From Cystobacter fuscus (GTDB lineage Bacteria > Myxococcota > Myxococcia > Myxococcales > Myxococcaceae), in assembly GCF_002305875.1 (NCBI RefSeq), contig NZ_CP022098.1, forward strand, positions 5,828,001 to 5,892,000: a stretch of 64,000 nucleotides of DNA, written 5' to 3'. Position numbers and translations under genes: made by a program. Shown here piece by piece: positions 1-8,586 of this stretch. Every line of letters begins with the position of its first letter. The stretch's first letter is position 1. The notes beneath the pieces are model-generated. The model saw nothing but the letters and a program-made list of their open reading frames with translations. It searched no databases and was not told the DNA's origin.

Positions 1-3000
1 ACGAGTCAGTCCCAGAACAAGCTCAATGAACGCGACGACCTGGTCTTCCCGGTCATGCGGGCCACGGACGCCACGCCCCCCCAGGTGGTGCTCGTCACCC
101 CCAAGAGCGGCGAGACGCTGGAGGGCAAGGTCACGGTGATGGCCTCGGCGAGCGACGACTTCGGCGTGGTGGCCGTGGACTTCTACGACGGCGAGACGCT
201 GATTGGCACGGATGTCCGGGAGCCCTATGGCGTGGTGTGGTCCACCCGGGGCCTGCCCAACGGCGTCCACACGCTGACGGCCCGGGCGCGGGATCTGGCG
301 GGCCACGTGGGCACCTCCCAGCCCGTGCAGGTGACGACGGACAACGACTACCAGGTGCCCGTGGTGGCCATCCGGGAGCCGCTCGCGGGTGCACGGGTCA
401 CGGGCTCCGTCCCCGTCCTCGTGGACGCCTCGGACAACAGGGGCATCAGCAAGCTGGAGCTCTACGCCGGGGCCAACCTGCGCGGCACCGTCAGCAATGG
501 GTTGGGGACCCTGACGTGGAATACGTGGTGGGAGAACCAGGTGGATCGCGCCTACTCCCTGACCGTCCGGGCCTACGACGCGGCCGGCAACGTGACGGTC
601 TCGGCCCCGGTGGTGGTGACCTATGCGGTCGAGATCACGCCGCCCACCGTGACGCTCACCGCGCCCGTCGGGGGGACGACGCTCTCGGGGACCGTGCAGG
701 TCTCGGGGACCGCGTCCGATGACTCCGGGGTGTCCAAGCTCGAGTTCCTCCTGGACGGCACGCTGCTGCGCTCCGCGCTCGGTGCCACCTACAGCTTCTA
801 TTGGGACACCCAGACGGCGGTCGGCGGCACCCACACGCTCACCGTGCGCGCCACCGATGCGCACGGCAACGTGGCCACGTCCTCGCGGACCGTGGTGATC
901 GATGTGACGGCCCCCGTGGTGGCCCTCACCTCACCGGGCGGCGGGGCCGCGCTTACGGGCGTGGTGTCGCTCCAGGCGGACGCCACGGACGACGTCGGGG
1001 TCACCTGGGTCGAATTCTACGTGGACGGGCTCTTCCTGGCCCGGGACACGACGGTGCCCTTCGGCGTGGACTGGGACACGACCTCGGAGGCGGACGGCAA
1101 CCACACGCTGACGGCCCGAGCCTACGACGCGCTCAACCGCATGACGACGAGCGCCGCCGTCACGGTGAGCACCCTCCAGCCCGTCAGCGCCCTCTACGAC
1201 GCCACGCTCCGCGTGCCCCGGTGCGCCACGCTCACGAGCGTGTGTGACACCACCAACCTCGTGAGGGAACGCGCGGGCGCCGAGCCCCATTCGCCCAACA
1301 CGCTTTACTCGGCCTGCTCCGAGGCCCCGTGGACCGGCGGGCGGGTGATCAAGCGCATCCGGTTGTCGAGCCTCGAGGGCACGCCGTTCGCGTCCGGCCA
1401 GCGCGTCCGGGCGGAGGTCCATGTCGGCTCGGTGTCACCCGGCACGGATGCGCTCGACCTGTTCATCACGAGCAACACCTCCACGCCCGTGTGGACCCTT
1501 CTGACCACGATCGTGCCGGCGACGAGCGGGGCACAGGTGCTCTCGGCGGAGTTCGACCTGCCCGCGGGCTTCTCGCAGGCGGTGCGTGCCCAGCTCCGCG
1601 TGGGGGGCAGCGCCAGCTCGGCCTGCAGCAACAGCTCCTCCTATAACGAGCAGGACGACCTGGCCTTCAGCGTGAAGTCCAACCCCACGGTGTCCCTCAC
1701 GGCACCCGCTCCGGGCGCGCGGGTGGCGGGCGTGGCCTCCGTGACGGCCTCGGCCCTCGATGACCAGGGCCTGGCGCGGGTCGAGTTCTTCGTGGATGGG
1801 ACGCTGATCGGCACGGACACCAGCGCGCCCTACGCGGTGGGCTGGAACACCGTGGGCGTGGCGGATGGCGCGCATGTGCTCACCGCCAGGGCCCATGACC
1901 TGGAGGGCAACATCGGGGACTCCGCCGCGGTCGGGGTGACGGTGGACAACACCCCTCCGGACGTGGTGCTCACGTCCCCCGCGCAGGGGGCCTTCATCCG
2001 GGGCGGTAGCGCCTTGCTCGAGGCCGCCGCCAGCGATGCGCAGGGGGTGGTGAAGGTCGAGTTCTACGTGGACGGGGTCTTGAGCGGCACGGACACCAGT
2101 GCGCCCTACACCATGACCTGGAACACCCTGTTCACGTCGGATGGGATCCACACGCTCACCGCGAAGGCCTTCGACACCACGGGCCTCGCGAGCACCTCCC
2201 CGGCGATCTGGGTGACGCTGGACAAGACCGCGCCGTCCACGGCGGACATCAGCGCTCCGGCGACGGGTTCCCGGCTCCAGGGCCTCGTCCAGATCAGCGC
2301 CACCGCCAGCGACAACATCGGGGTGGTGAAGGTCGAGTTCTTCGTGGATGGGACGCTGCTCGACACGGACACCAGCGCGCCCTACGCGGTGGGCTGGAAC
2401 ACCGTGGGCGTGGCGGATGGCGACCACAGACTCAGTGTGAAGGCCCATGACGGCGCGGGCAATGTTCGCACCTCCCTCGTCGACGTCTCGGTCATGATCG
2501 ACAACACCCCGCCGGAAGCGGCGCTCGTGTCCCCCGCGCGGGACACCTGGCTCCGGGGCACCCTCCTGCTCGAGGCCACCGCCAGCGACGGCGTGGGGGT
2601 CACACGGGTGGAGTTCTACGACGGCGCGACGCTGCTGGGGTCCGACACCAGCGCGCCCTACGCGCTGGACTGGAACACCTCGGGGGCGGCGGACGGGGCC
2701 CGCACGCTCACGGTGAAGGCGTTCGACGCCACGGGCAACGTGCGCACCTCGACGGGGGTGGCGGTGACGGTGGACAACACCGCGCCGGTCACGGCCGTCA
2801 CCGCTCCGACCCAGGGCGCCTTCGTCCGGGGAACGGTCCCGATCAGCGCCACCGCCAGTGACAACCTCGAGGTGGAGAAGGTCGAGTTCTACGCGGGCAC
2901 GACGCTGTTGGGCACCAACACCCTGGCCCCTCATGCCGTGAGCTGGGACACGACGGCGGTGGCCGATGGCCTCGTCACGCTCACCACGAAGGCCTATGAC

Positions 3001-3327
3001 CGGGTGGGCCATGTCACCGTGTCCGCCAGCCGCACGGTCACCGTGGACAACGCCGCGCCCACCGTGGCCATCACCTCGCCGGCCAACGGGGCCTCGCTGT
3101 GGTTGAGCGCCACGATCCAGGCGAGCGCGTCGGACAACATGGGCGTCACCCAGGTGGTCTTCTATGACGGCACCAAGGTGCTGGGCTCGGACAGCTCGGC
3201 GCCCTACAGCTACAGCTGGAACCTGCTGACCGGCGTGGCCAAGGGCAACCACACCCTCACGGCCAAGGCGTATGACGCGGCGGGCAACGTCACCACGTCC
3301 ACGGCCATCACGGTGAAGGTGAACTGA
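1..3327 (+). CDS. Ig-like repeat surface/secreted protein, 3' part
   Basis: The frame is open from base 1, so the start lies left of the window; 1108 codons are visible. The protein is built of about ten tandem bacterial Ig-like (Big_7-type) units of roughly 85-95 residues. Each runs from a P-x-V-x-L-T-x-P start through 'A(S/T)D(D/N)xGV' and 'VEFYVDGxLxGTDTSAPY' to 'HTLTAKAYDxxGN'. Between the fourth and fifth units sits a different Cys-containing module of about 160 residues (about 1185-1680) ending in NEQDDLAFSV. The first visible residues (NERDDLVFPV) are the end of a second copy of that module, so the full protein alternates module and Ig blocks. Likely an extracellular or cell-surface stalk or adhesion protein, possibly with an enzymatic head upstream; the exact role is not visible. 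No sorting motif follows the last Ig unit. Confidence 0.85.
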   Translation, partial: TSQSQNKLNERDDLVFPVMRATDATPPQVVLVTPKSGETLEGKVTVMASASDDFGVVAVDFYDGETLIGTDVREPYGVVWSTRGLPNGVHTLTARARDLAGHVGTSQPVQVTTDNDYQVPVVAIREPLAGARVTGSVPVLVDASDNRGISKLELYAGANLRGTVSNGLGTLTWNTWWENQVDRAYSLTVRAYDAAGNVTVSAPVVVTYAVEITPPTVTLTAPVGGTTLSGTVQVSGTASDDSGVSKLEFLLDGTLLRSALGATYSFYWDTQTAVGGTHTLTVRATDAHGNVATSSRTVVIDVTAPVVALTSPGGGAALTGVVSLQADATDDVGVTWVEFYVDGLFLARDTTVPFGVDWDTTSEADGNHTLTARAYDALNRMTTSAAVTVSTLQPVSALYDATLRVPRCATLTSVCDTTNLVRERAGAEPHSPNTLYSACSEAPWTGGRVIKRIRLSSLEGTPFASGQRVRAEVHVGSVSPGTDALDLFITSNTSTPVWTLLTTIVPATSGAQVLSAEFDLPAGFSQAVRAQLRVGGSASSACSNSSSYNEQDDLAFSVKSNPTVSLTAPAPGARVAGVASVTASALDDQGLARVEFFVDGTLIGTDTSAPYAVGWNTVGVADGAHVLTARAHDLEGNIGDSAAVGVTVDNTPPDVVLTSPAQGAFIRGGSALLEAAASDAQGVVKVEFYVDGVLSGTDTSAPYTMTWNTLFTSDGIHTLTAKAFDTTGLASTSPAIWVTLDKTAPSTADISAPATGSRLQGLVQISATASDNIGVVKVEFFVDGTLLDTDTSAPYAVGWNTVGVADGDHRLSVKAHDGAGNVRTSLVDVSVMIDNTPPEAALVSPARDTWLRGTLLLEATASDGVGVTRVEFYDGATLLGSDTSAPYALDWNTSGAADGARTLTVKAFDATGNVRTSTGVAVTVDNTAPVTAVTAPTQGAFVRGTVPISATASDNLEVEKVEFYAGTTLLGTNTLAPHAVSWDTTAVADGLVTLTTKAYDRVGHVTVSASRTVTVDNAAPTVAITSPANGASLWLSATIQASASDNMGVTQVVFYDGTKVLGSDSSAPYSYSWNLLTGVAKGNHTLTAKAYDAAGNVTTSTAITVKVN
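1780..1870 (+). repeat. Near-identical 91-bp block in Ig unit 5
   Basis: This block matches 2332-2422 at 89 of 91 positions, while the rest of the two Ig units differ clearly. The similarity is in the DNA and includes synonymous positions, which suggests recent recombination or gene conversion between repeats. Confidence 0.8.
2332..2422 (+). repeat. Second copy of the 91-bp block, in Ig unit 7
   Basis: Partner of 1780-1870. The two differences fall in the stretch coding for 'LIGTD' versus 'LLDTD'. The reading frame is the same in both copies. Confidence 0.8.
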
Positions 3328-3371
3328 GTGAGTGAAGCCCGCGCAGGCCCCGACGGGGTGAGTGCATGGGC

Positions 3372-4025
3372 TTATTCCGGGACGGCCCCCAGTACCGGCG
3401 TCAAATCCGGATCGGCCTTCTGCATCGCCCGGCGATAAGCCGGCCGCGCGCCGATGCGTTGCAGATAGGCCAGGATGTTCGGCCAGGGCGAGAGATCATA
3501 CGGCTTGAACAGCCGCATCGTGGTCAACGAGAACACGGTCATGATATCCGCCGCCGTCAACTCCTGGCCGGCCAGATAGGGCGCCTCCCCCAGCCGCTTC
3601 TCCAAGGTCGAGAAGATCAGCTTGAACCGGTCCTTGGCCATCTGCAGCGGCGCGTTCTTGTCCGAAGGATCGACGCGCTCCAGACTCCTCACCTGCAAGA
3701 CGACCGGTTGCAGCGTCCCGTTGGCGAAGTGGAACCAGTAGAGATAGTCGGTGAAACCGGGTTCGCCGCGCTTCACGGCGAGCCGGCCATTGCCATGGGT
3801 CTGGATCAGATACTCGCAGATCGCCCCGGATTCCCCGAGGACGAGGTCGCCGTCGGTGAGGATCGGCGCCGTGCCCATCGGATGAAGCGCCTTGTATTCC
3901 GGCGGGGCCATTCGGTTGTCGGCCCGGCGCTGATAGCGCTTCAGCTCGTAGTCGAGCCCGAGCTCCTCACAGAGCCAGACGATCCGCTCCGATTGCGAAC
4001 GTCCGAGGTGATGCAGCGTCAGCAT
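3372..4025 (-). CDS. Glutathione S-transferase family protein
   Basis: 217 residues, the usual length for a soluble GST. It is predicted to conjugate glutathione to electrophiles in the cytoplasm. The thioredoxin-like N-terminal domain (about 1-80) shows 'HPMGTAPIL' with the cis-Pro and 'GESGAICEYL', the glutathione-binding E-S pair. The all-alpha C-terminal domain carries 'PYLAGQELTAADI', the N-capping box. The gene stands divergent from the MmyB-type regulator at 4127, with 101 bp between them, so that regulator probably controls it. It converges on the Ig protein. The sequence is more like proteobacterial GSTs than typical myxobacterial genes, so transfer is possible. The physiological substrate cannot be read from sequence. 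Confidence 0.9.
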   Translation of the reverse strand: MLTLHHLGRSQSERIVWLCEELGLDYELKRYQRRADNRMAPPEYKALHPMGTAPILTDGDLVLGESGAICEYLIQTHGNGRLAVKRGEPGFTDYLYWFHFANGTLQPVVLQVRSLERVDPSDKNAPLQMAKDRFKLIFSTLEKRLGEAPYLAGQELTAADIMTVFSLTTMRLFKPYDLSPWPNILAYLQRIGARPAYRRAMQKADPDLTPVLGAVPE

Positions 4026-4117
4026 ACGAGCTCCGTTCTGAGCGCCCTTGCCCGAGGCATTGTCGTGGTCATGAGCGAACCGTAAGCTGCGCGAGTCCGC
4101 TCGAAAAGGCGTGCCCG

Positions 4118-4129
4118 CATACCGGTATG
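4118..4129. promoter_or_regulatory. 12-bp perfect palindrome over the start codon of the XRE gene
   Basis: CATACCGGTATG is a perfect palindrome whose last three bases are the start codon of the regulator at 4127. No good Shine-Dalgarno sequence precedes that ATG, so the message may be leaderless or weakly translated. The site could be an autoregulatory operator; that is inference. Confidence 0.4.
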
Positions 4130-4930
4130 GCGACTACCACCCTCCCCGAATTCCTCCGCGCTCGCCGCGAGCGGCTTCACCCCGAATCGACCGAGCGGCG
4201 TCGCACTCCCGGACTTCGTCGCGAGGAAGTCGCGGCGCGCGCCGGCGTGAGCGTCACCTGGTACACGTGGCTCGAACAAGGTCGCGGCGGCGTGCCGTCC
4301 GACGATGTGCTCGAACGCCTCGCTGGCGCACTCGAGCTCGACGACACGAATCGCGAGATGCTGTTCCTGCTCGCTCACGCGCGTCCGCCACCGCGCCGCT
4401 ACACGCCGCCCGCCGAGGTCACGCCGGCGCTGCAGCGCGTGCTCGACAACCTGCACGTGCCCGCGCTCGTGAAGACGCCGACGTTTCAGATCGTCGCGTG
4501 GAATCGCGCCGCCGTGGCGGTGATCGGCGATTACGCCGCGATTCCCGAGCGCGATCGCAACATGCTGCGCCGGGTCTTTCATCCCGAAGCCACCGCGTTC
4601 CTGCCGCATGCCGATGACATGCATCGCACGTGCCTCGCCGCGTTTCGCGTCGACATCGAGCGTGCGGGAGCATCAGAAGAAGCTGCCGCGCTCGTCGACG
4701 AGTTGATGGAGACGAGCGCGGACTTCCGCCGGCTGTGGGCCGAGAATGAGCTGAGCACGCACGGGGTGAGGTACAGGCGACTCGTCCGACCGAACGTCGG
4801 CGAGCTCGTGTTCGAGACGTCGGTGTTTTCCGTCGACGGTAGCGATGGCCTCAGCATGTTTGTCTTGTCACCGGTGGACGACGCTTCCGCGCGTGGGGTC
4901 GAACAGCTGCTCCGCGAGCTCGCCGAGTAG
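4127..4930 (+). CDS. XRE-family transcriptional regulator with MmyB-type ligand domain
   Basis: 267 residues. An N-terminal helix-turn-helix (about 5-80) contains 'RTPGLRREEVAARAGVSVTW' followed by 'YTWLEQGR', the signature of the HTH_31/MmyB family. The remaining 170 residues form the PAS-like MmyB ligand-binding domain ('ALVKTPTFQIVAWNRAA' and later 'RYRRLVRPNVGELVFE'). In Actinobacteria and Proteobacteria such regulators usually sit next to, and control, a divergent oxidoreductase or detoxification gene. Here the neighbour is the GST gene. It probably binds a small hydrophobic molecule or fatty-acid-like ligand and acts on the shared intergenic region. The start is chosen by the family's N-terminus. 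Confidence 0.88.
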   Translation: MATTTLPEFLRARRERLHPESTERRRTPGLRREEVAARAGVSVTWYTWLEQGRGGVPSDDVLERLAGALELDDTNREMLFLLAHARPPPRRYTPPAEVTPALQRVLDNLHVPALVKTPTFQIVAWNRAAVAVIGDYAAIPERDRNMLRRVFHPEATAFLPHADDMHRTCLAAFRVDIERAGASEEAAALVDELMETSADFRRLWAENELSTHGVRYRRLVRPNVGELVFETSVFSVDGSDGLSMFVLSPVDDASARGVEQLLRELAE

Positions 4931-5004
4931 TGCCCCCCCACCGCGCTGGCCTCCGCCAGCAAATCTCGAGAGGAGGGGGGCGTCCTCGCCCGCATGGATG
5001 AGGG

Positions 5005-5817
5005 TCAATCAGTCGCCGGCAGGAGCCTGGCCAGCAGTCGCCGGGCCGAGGAGGCCGCGAAGCCCCAGCCATGATCTCCCGGGTGCTCGGCATAGGCGTG
5101 CGGGAGACCGAGTTCGTTCATCTTCCGATGAACCCTGCGGTTCTGCTCCACCACCCGCGGATAGTCGTCGGTGCCGACCTCCAGCGCGAGCGTTGGCGGG
5201 GACCCGATGGCAGCGGCCTTCTCGAGCAGCGCTCCCGTGTCGTAGAGCCGCCGGATCTCACTGCCAACGGGCCCCCACACGCGGTCGTGCTCCGCCTCGG
5301 TGGGCATCATGCAACCGCTCGCGCGCTGTGAAGCATACGGATCGCCTTGCCGCTCCGAGGCATAGAAGGCCCCGGAGATGGCGAACGCGCGGGAGAACAT
5401 CCCCGGGTGGCGCAACGCGACGTGGACGGCGCCCGCGCCCCCCATGGAGAAGCCGCCAATGATTCGCGAACGCGCGGCCCGCTCCACGGGGAACGAGGCT
5501 TCGACGGCCGGGATGAGATCCTCCACCAGGTAGTCCTCGTACCGCTTGCCGGACGCATCGTTCATGAACCAGCGCCGGCCGCTCTCGGGAAAGACAAACA
5601 GCACGCGCTCCCTGTGCTCCGCCAGGAATTCCCTGCCATGACGTGCCCAGGACAACCGGTCCCCGGCAAACGCATGCAACATATAACAGACAGGGAACCC
5701 CCGGGCGGGTGGGGCTCCGGAGGGCGCCACCACGTAGGCCACCTTGGGCCGGCCCAGGGATGGCGCGTCATGCTCGAAATCGAAGCCGGGCAGATCTTCC
5801 TCGATGGGAATCAACAT
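5005..5817 (-). CDS. Esterase D-like alpha/beta hydrolase, last gene of the biosynthetic operon
   Basis: 270 residues from the ATG at 5817, preceded by a strong AGGAGG that overlaps the stop codon of the upstream adenylation gene (10-bp gap). A putative esterase family fold is seen: nucleophile elbow 'GGFSMGGAGA' (Ser124), acidic residue in 'EVGTDD' (about 217-218), and His249 in 'GDHGWGF'. There is no signal peptide, so it is probably cytoplasmic. In a cluster with a carrier protein and two adenylating enzymes, it could release or trim a thioester or ester intermediate, or unmask a product; this role is inference. The family also includes S-formylglutathione hydrolase and tributyrin esterases, which it resembles only generally. 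Confidence 0.85.
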   Translation of the reverse strand: MLIPIEEDLPGFDFEHDAPSLGRPKVAYVVAPSGAPPARGFPVCYMLHAFAGDRLSWARHGREFLAEHRERVLFVFPESGRRWFMNDASGKRYEDYLVEDLIPAVEASFPVERAARSRIIGGFSMGGAGAVHVALRHPGMFSRAFAISGAFYASERQGDPYASQRASGCMMPTEAEHDRVWGPVGSEIRRLYDTGALLEKAAAIGSPPTLALEVGTDDYPRVVEQNRRVHRKMNELGLPHAYAEHPGDHGWGFAASSARRLLARLLPATD

Positions 5818-5827
5818 CACGAACCTC

Positions 5828-7408
5828 CTAGGCGAGTGACACCAGCCTGGAAACCTCCTGCACATCCACCTTGCCGCGGCTGTTGCGCGGGAGGGCATCG
5901 AGCCGCAAGAGCCTCGAGGGAACCATGTAGGGAGGCAGACGCTCCGCGCAGTGGCGGCGGACCTCGCCCACGAGTTCCTCGGAGGGCTCTCGCAGCGCGA
6001 TGGCCGCGCCGAGCTGATCCCTCCCCTCGTCCTGGAACGTCACCACCGCGGCCTCCGTCACGGCGGGATGCTCGCGCAAGGCCTGCTCGAGTTCCTCGAG
6101 CTGGATGCGATAGCCACGAATCTTGACCAGACGGTCACGCCGGCCCAGGAAGCTGAGACGGCCGGACTCGACGCGGACGATGTCTCCCGTCCGGTAGAAC
6201 TTCCGCCCATCGGCTTCGCGCACGAAGCGCTGCTCCGTGAGCTCGTCGAGCCCTCGATACCCTTCCATGACCGTGGGAGAGCAGACGAGCAGCTCGCCCT
6301 CCTCGTTGGACGGACCCTCGGGCCCCTCCAGACGAATCTCCGCATAGGGACACGGAATGCCAATCGGCACCGGTCCGTCCGTGGCCAGGTCCTCCGGCCC
6401 GATATCGTGGAACGTGCACACGTTGGTCTCGGTGGGCCCGAACCAGTTCGAGAGGGAGCACCCCTGGGGCAGATGGGCCGCGAGCTCCTTGAGGCCCGGT
6501 TTGGGAATCACCTCTCCCGCGAGAATCACATGCCGGAGGGCGGAGCGCTCCAGCTCCCGCAGGGGCGCGCCCTCGTCGGGCCGCAGCAGCACGGAGGGGA
6601 CCGAATACCACACCGTGATTCCATTCTTGATGATGAACCGGCAGGTCTTCCCCACCTGGCCGAACAACCACTCCGGCACCGGCACGAGCGTCGCTCCGGC
6701 GAGCGCCGACGCGAAGAAGTCGAAGATGGTCAGGTCGAACGAGGGCGAGGCATGTTGGGAAAGGACATCCTCCGGCCGCAGCCCCAGATGCCGGGCCGTC
6801 CACTCCACGAAGGCCACGGCGCTGCGGTGGCTCTGCATCACGCCCTTGGGCCGGCCCGTCGAGCCCGAGGTGTACAACACATAGGCGACCGACATCTCAT
6901 CCACGGGGACCGCGGCCGATAGCGGCGCGCACGTCATCACCTCGCTCCAGGGGAGGCCACGGCCCTCCTTCGAGGACGGCGCGGCCCGGAGCGACAACAC
7001 GACCTCCTGCCGTGTCGAGCCTCCCGCCGCGGGCTCCGCCAGACCGCGAGCCTCGTCCTGGAGGAGCGCGGCGGCGATCTGCCGGGTGGTGATGAGGTGG
7101 CTGGGCCCCGCGTCCCCCAGGATGAGTGACGCGCGCGCGGCCGGCATCGTGTAGTCGATGGGCACGTAGCTGCCGCCAGCCAGCAACGCACCAAAGATGG
7201 ACACGGACAGCTCGGCGCCCTTGGGTAGACAGATGACCACGCGGTCTCCCGGGCGCAGCCCCGTCTCCACCAGGTACGCGGAGAGCCGGAGGGCCCGGTC
7301 GAACAGCTCCCCGTAGGTGAGCCGTCCTCCCGAGGTAACGAGCGCGGTCCGTGAGGTGAAGCGTGACGCCGCGCCCATGAGAATCGTCGATAACGTCTGC
7401 TCGCTCAT
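5828..7408 (-). CDS. Stand-alone amino-acid adenylation enzyme (NRPS A-domain)
   Basis: 526 residues from the ATG at 7408, chosen because AGGAGG lies just upstream; a longer reading to 7423 lacks this support. The A-domain core motifs are present in order: A3 'YTSGSTGRPKG' (about 179-189), A4 around 'SFDLTIFD' (Asp225, the amino-group anchor), A5 'NWFGPTETN' (321-329), A7 'YRTGDI', A8 'GRRDRLVKIRGYRIQLEELE', and A10 with Lys513. It should activate an alpha-amino acid as aminoacyl-AMP and load a carrier protein. It has no carrier domain of its own, and the only one in the operon is the C-terminus of the protein at 9981-11759. The first specificity positions read D-L-F, and I cannot name the substrate. 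Stand-alone A-domain plus acyl-CoA dehydrogenase resembles prolyl-carrier oxidation systems. Confidence 0.9.
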   Translation of the reverse strand: MSEQTLSTILMGAASRFTSRTALVTSGGRLTYGELFDRALRLSAYLVETGLRPGDRVVICLPKGAELSVSIFGALLAGGSYVPIDYTMPAARASLILGDAGPSHLITTRQIAAALLQDEARGLAEPAAGGSTRQEVVLSLRAAPSSKEGRGLPWSEVMTCAPLSAAVPVDEMSVAYVLYTSGSTGRPKGVMQSHRSAVAFVEWTARHLGLRPEDVLSQHASPSFDLTIFDFFASALAGATLVPVPEWLFGQVGKTCRFIIKNGITVWYSVPSVLLRPDEGAPLRELERSALRHVILAGEVIPKPGLKELAAHLPQGCSLSNWFGPTETNVCTFHDIGPEDLATDGPVPIGIPCPYAEIRLEGPEGPSNEEGELLVCSPTVMEGYRGLDELTEQRFVREADGRKFYRTGDIVRVESGRLSFLGRRDRLVKIRGYRIQLEELEQALREHPAVTEAAVVTFQDEGRDQLGAAIALREPSEELVGEVRRHCAERLPPYMVPSRLLRLDALPRNSRGKVDVQEVSRLVSLA

Positions 7409-7429
7409 CTTGAACCTCCTCAATCCCTG

Positions 7430-8560
7430 TCAGGAGCCCAACCCCAGCTCCGCGGCGATGATGACCTTCTGGATTTCCGAAGTGCCCGAGTACACGATTC
7501 CACCGAGGGCATCCCGGAGCTCGCGCCCCACTTCCGAGCCCTCCATGAGGCCCATGCCGCCATGGAGCCGGAACGCGTCCGTCCCGGAGGCGAGCGCGGC
7601 CTCGCTGACATACAACTTGGTGAGACTGGCCTCGCCCGGAGTCAACGCTCCCGTGGACAGCAGTGTCAGGGTATTCCGGACGAGGAGGTGGGACGTCCTG
7701 TAGCGGCTCAGCATGTCGACGATGCGTCCGGCGACATACTGGTTGTTTCCAATGGGACGGCCGAACTGGCGGCGCTCCTTCGCGTAGTCGAGCGCCGCCA
7801 GGAATTGCCTGCGCATGACGCCCAGGTGGAAGCCCGCCAGCATGCTCCTCTCCCACGTCAGGGCATGCTGGAAGACGGAGGCGCCCTGTCCCACGCCGCC
7901 CACCATCGCGCTCCGGGGAACCCGCACGTCGTCGAACCACACGGAGCTGACGGAGCAGCCATGCATGCCCATGCGCGGCTCGTCGATTCCGACTTCCAGA
8001 CCCCGGGTGGCCCGAGGCACCAGGAAGGCGCTCAGGCCCCGGAAGTGAAGGCGGGGGTCCTTCGTCGCGAGGACCAGGAAGTAGTCGGCCTCCCGGGCGT
8101 TCGTGATGAAGCACTTCGCCCCTTGCAGGACGTAGTCGTCGCCGTCGCGGCGGAAGCGGGTCTTGAGCGACATGACATCCGAGCCCGCCTCCGTTTCCGT
8201 GGCCGCGAGCGCCCCCATGACACTGCCGTCCCGCAGCGACGGCAGCAGCCCCTTGTGCTCCTCGCTCCCGAAGCACAGCAGCGGTGCGCTGAATCCGAAG
8301 CAGTGGGCACCGAGCGCCAGGGGGAAGCCCTCCCCCGCGCACCCCATCCCGACTCCCTCGAGGACCGAGAGCACCACCTCCACGTTCAGCGCCTCCTCGG
8401 GGATGAGCACCTCGAAGACGCCGAGCTCGGCGGCCTTCTTCCAGGCCTCGCGAATCCAGGCACGGGGATCGCTCCCGGACGGAGGCGCGCCCAGGGACTG
8501 TCCTAACGTTCTCGCCGCCCGCAGCTCGGGCGTTTCCTCGGGAAGAGCACTGTGATTCAT
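7430..8560 (-). CDS. Acyl-CoA dehydrogenase-like flavoprotein, probably acting on a carrier-bound acyl/aminoacyl thioester
   Basis: 376 residues with an AGGAG ribosome site. The ACAD fold is clear: 'GALAATETEAGSDVMSLKT' (flavin/substrate strand), 'YAKERRQFGRPIG', 'FRLHGGMGLM' and a terminal 'SGTSEIQK'. The Glu that serves as base in short- and medium-chain enzymes (YEGTSxIQ) is Ser358 here ('YSGTSEIQ'). Instead Glu237 lies in 'LTWERSMLAG', matching the position of the base in isovaleryl-CoA dehydrogenase ('LERLVLAG'). That placement suits alpha-branched or amino-substituted thioesters. Together with the adjacent A-domain and carrier, it probably desaturates an aminoacyl-S-carrier. It lies 26 bp after the TrpB-like gene and 21 bp before the A-domain gene. 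Confidence 0.88.
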   Translation of the reverse strand: MNHSALPEETPELRAARTLGQSLGAPPSGSDPRAWIREAWKKAAELGVFEVLIPEEALNVEVVLSVLEGVGMGCAGEGFPLALGAHCFGFSAPLLCFGSEEHKGLLPSLRDGSVMGALAATETEAGSDVMSLKTRFRRDGDDYVLQGAKCFITNAREADYFLVLATKDPRLHFRGLSAFLVPRATRGLEVGIDEPRMGMHGCSVSSVWFDDVRVPRSAMVGGVGQGASVFQHALTWERSMLAGFHLGVMRRQFLAALDYAKERRQFGRPIGNNQYVAGRIVDMLSRYRTSHLLVRNTLTLLSTGALTPGEASLTKLYVSEAALASGTDAFRLHGGMGLMEGSEVGRELRDALGGIVYSGTSEIQKVIIAAELGLGS

Positions 8561-8586
8561 GGCATCGCTCCTGGCGTTGGGCGGGA

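Noticed and set aside
3328-3371. Terminator between the Ig gene and the GST gene
   Set aside because: Only a short AAGCCC/GGGCTT pairing with a long loop is present; too weak to call.
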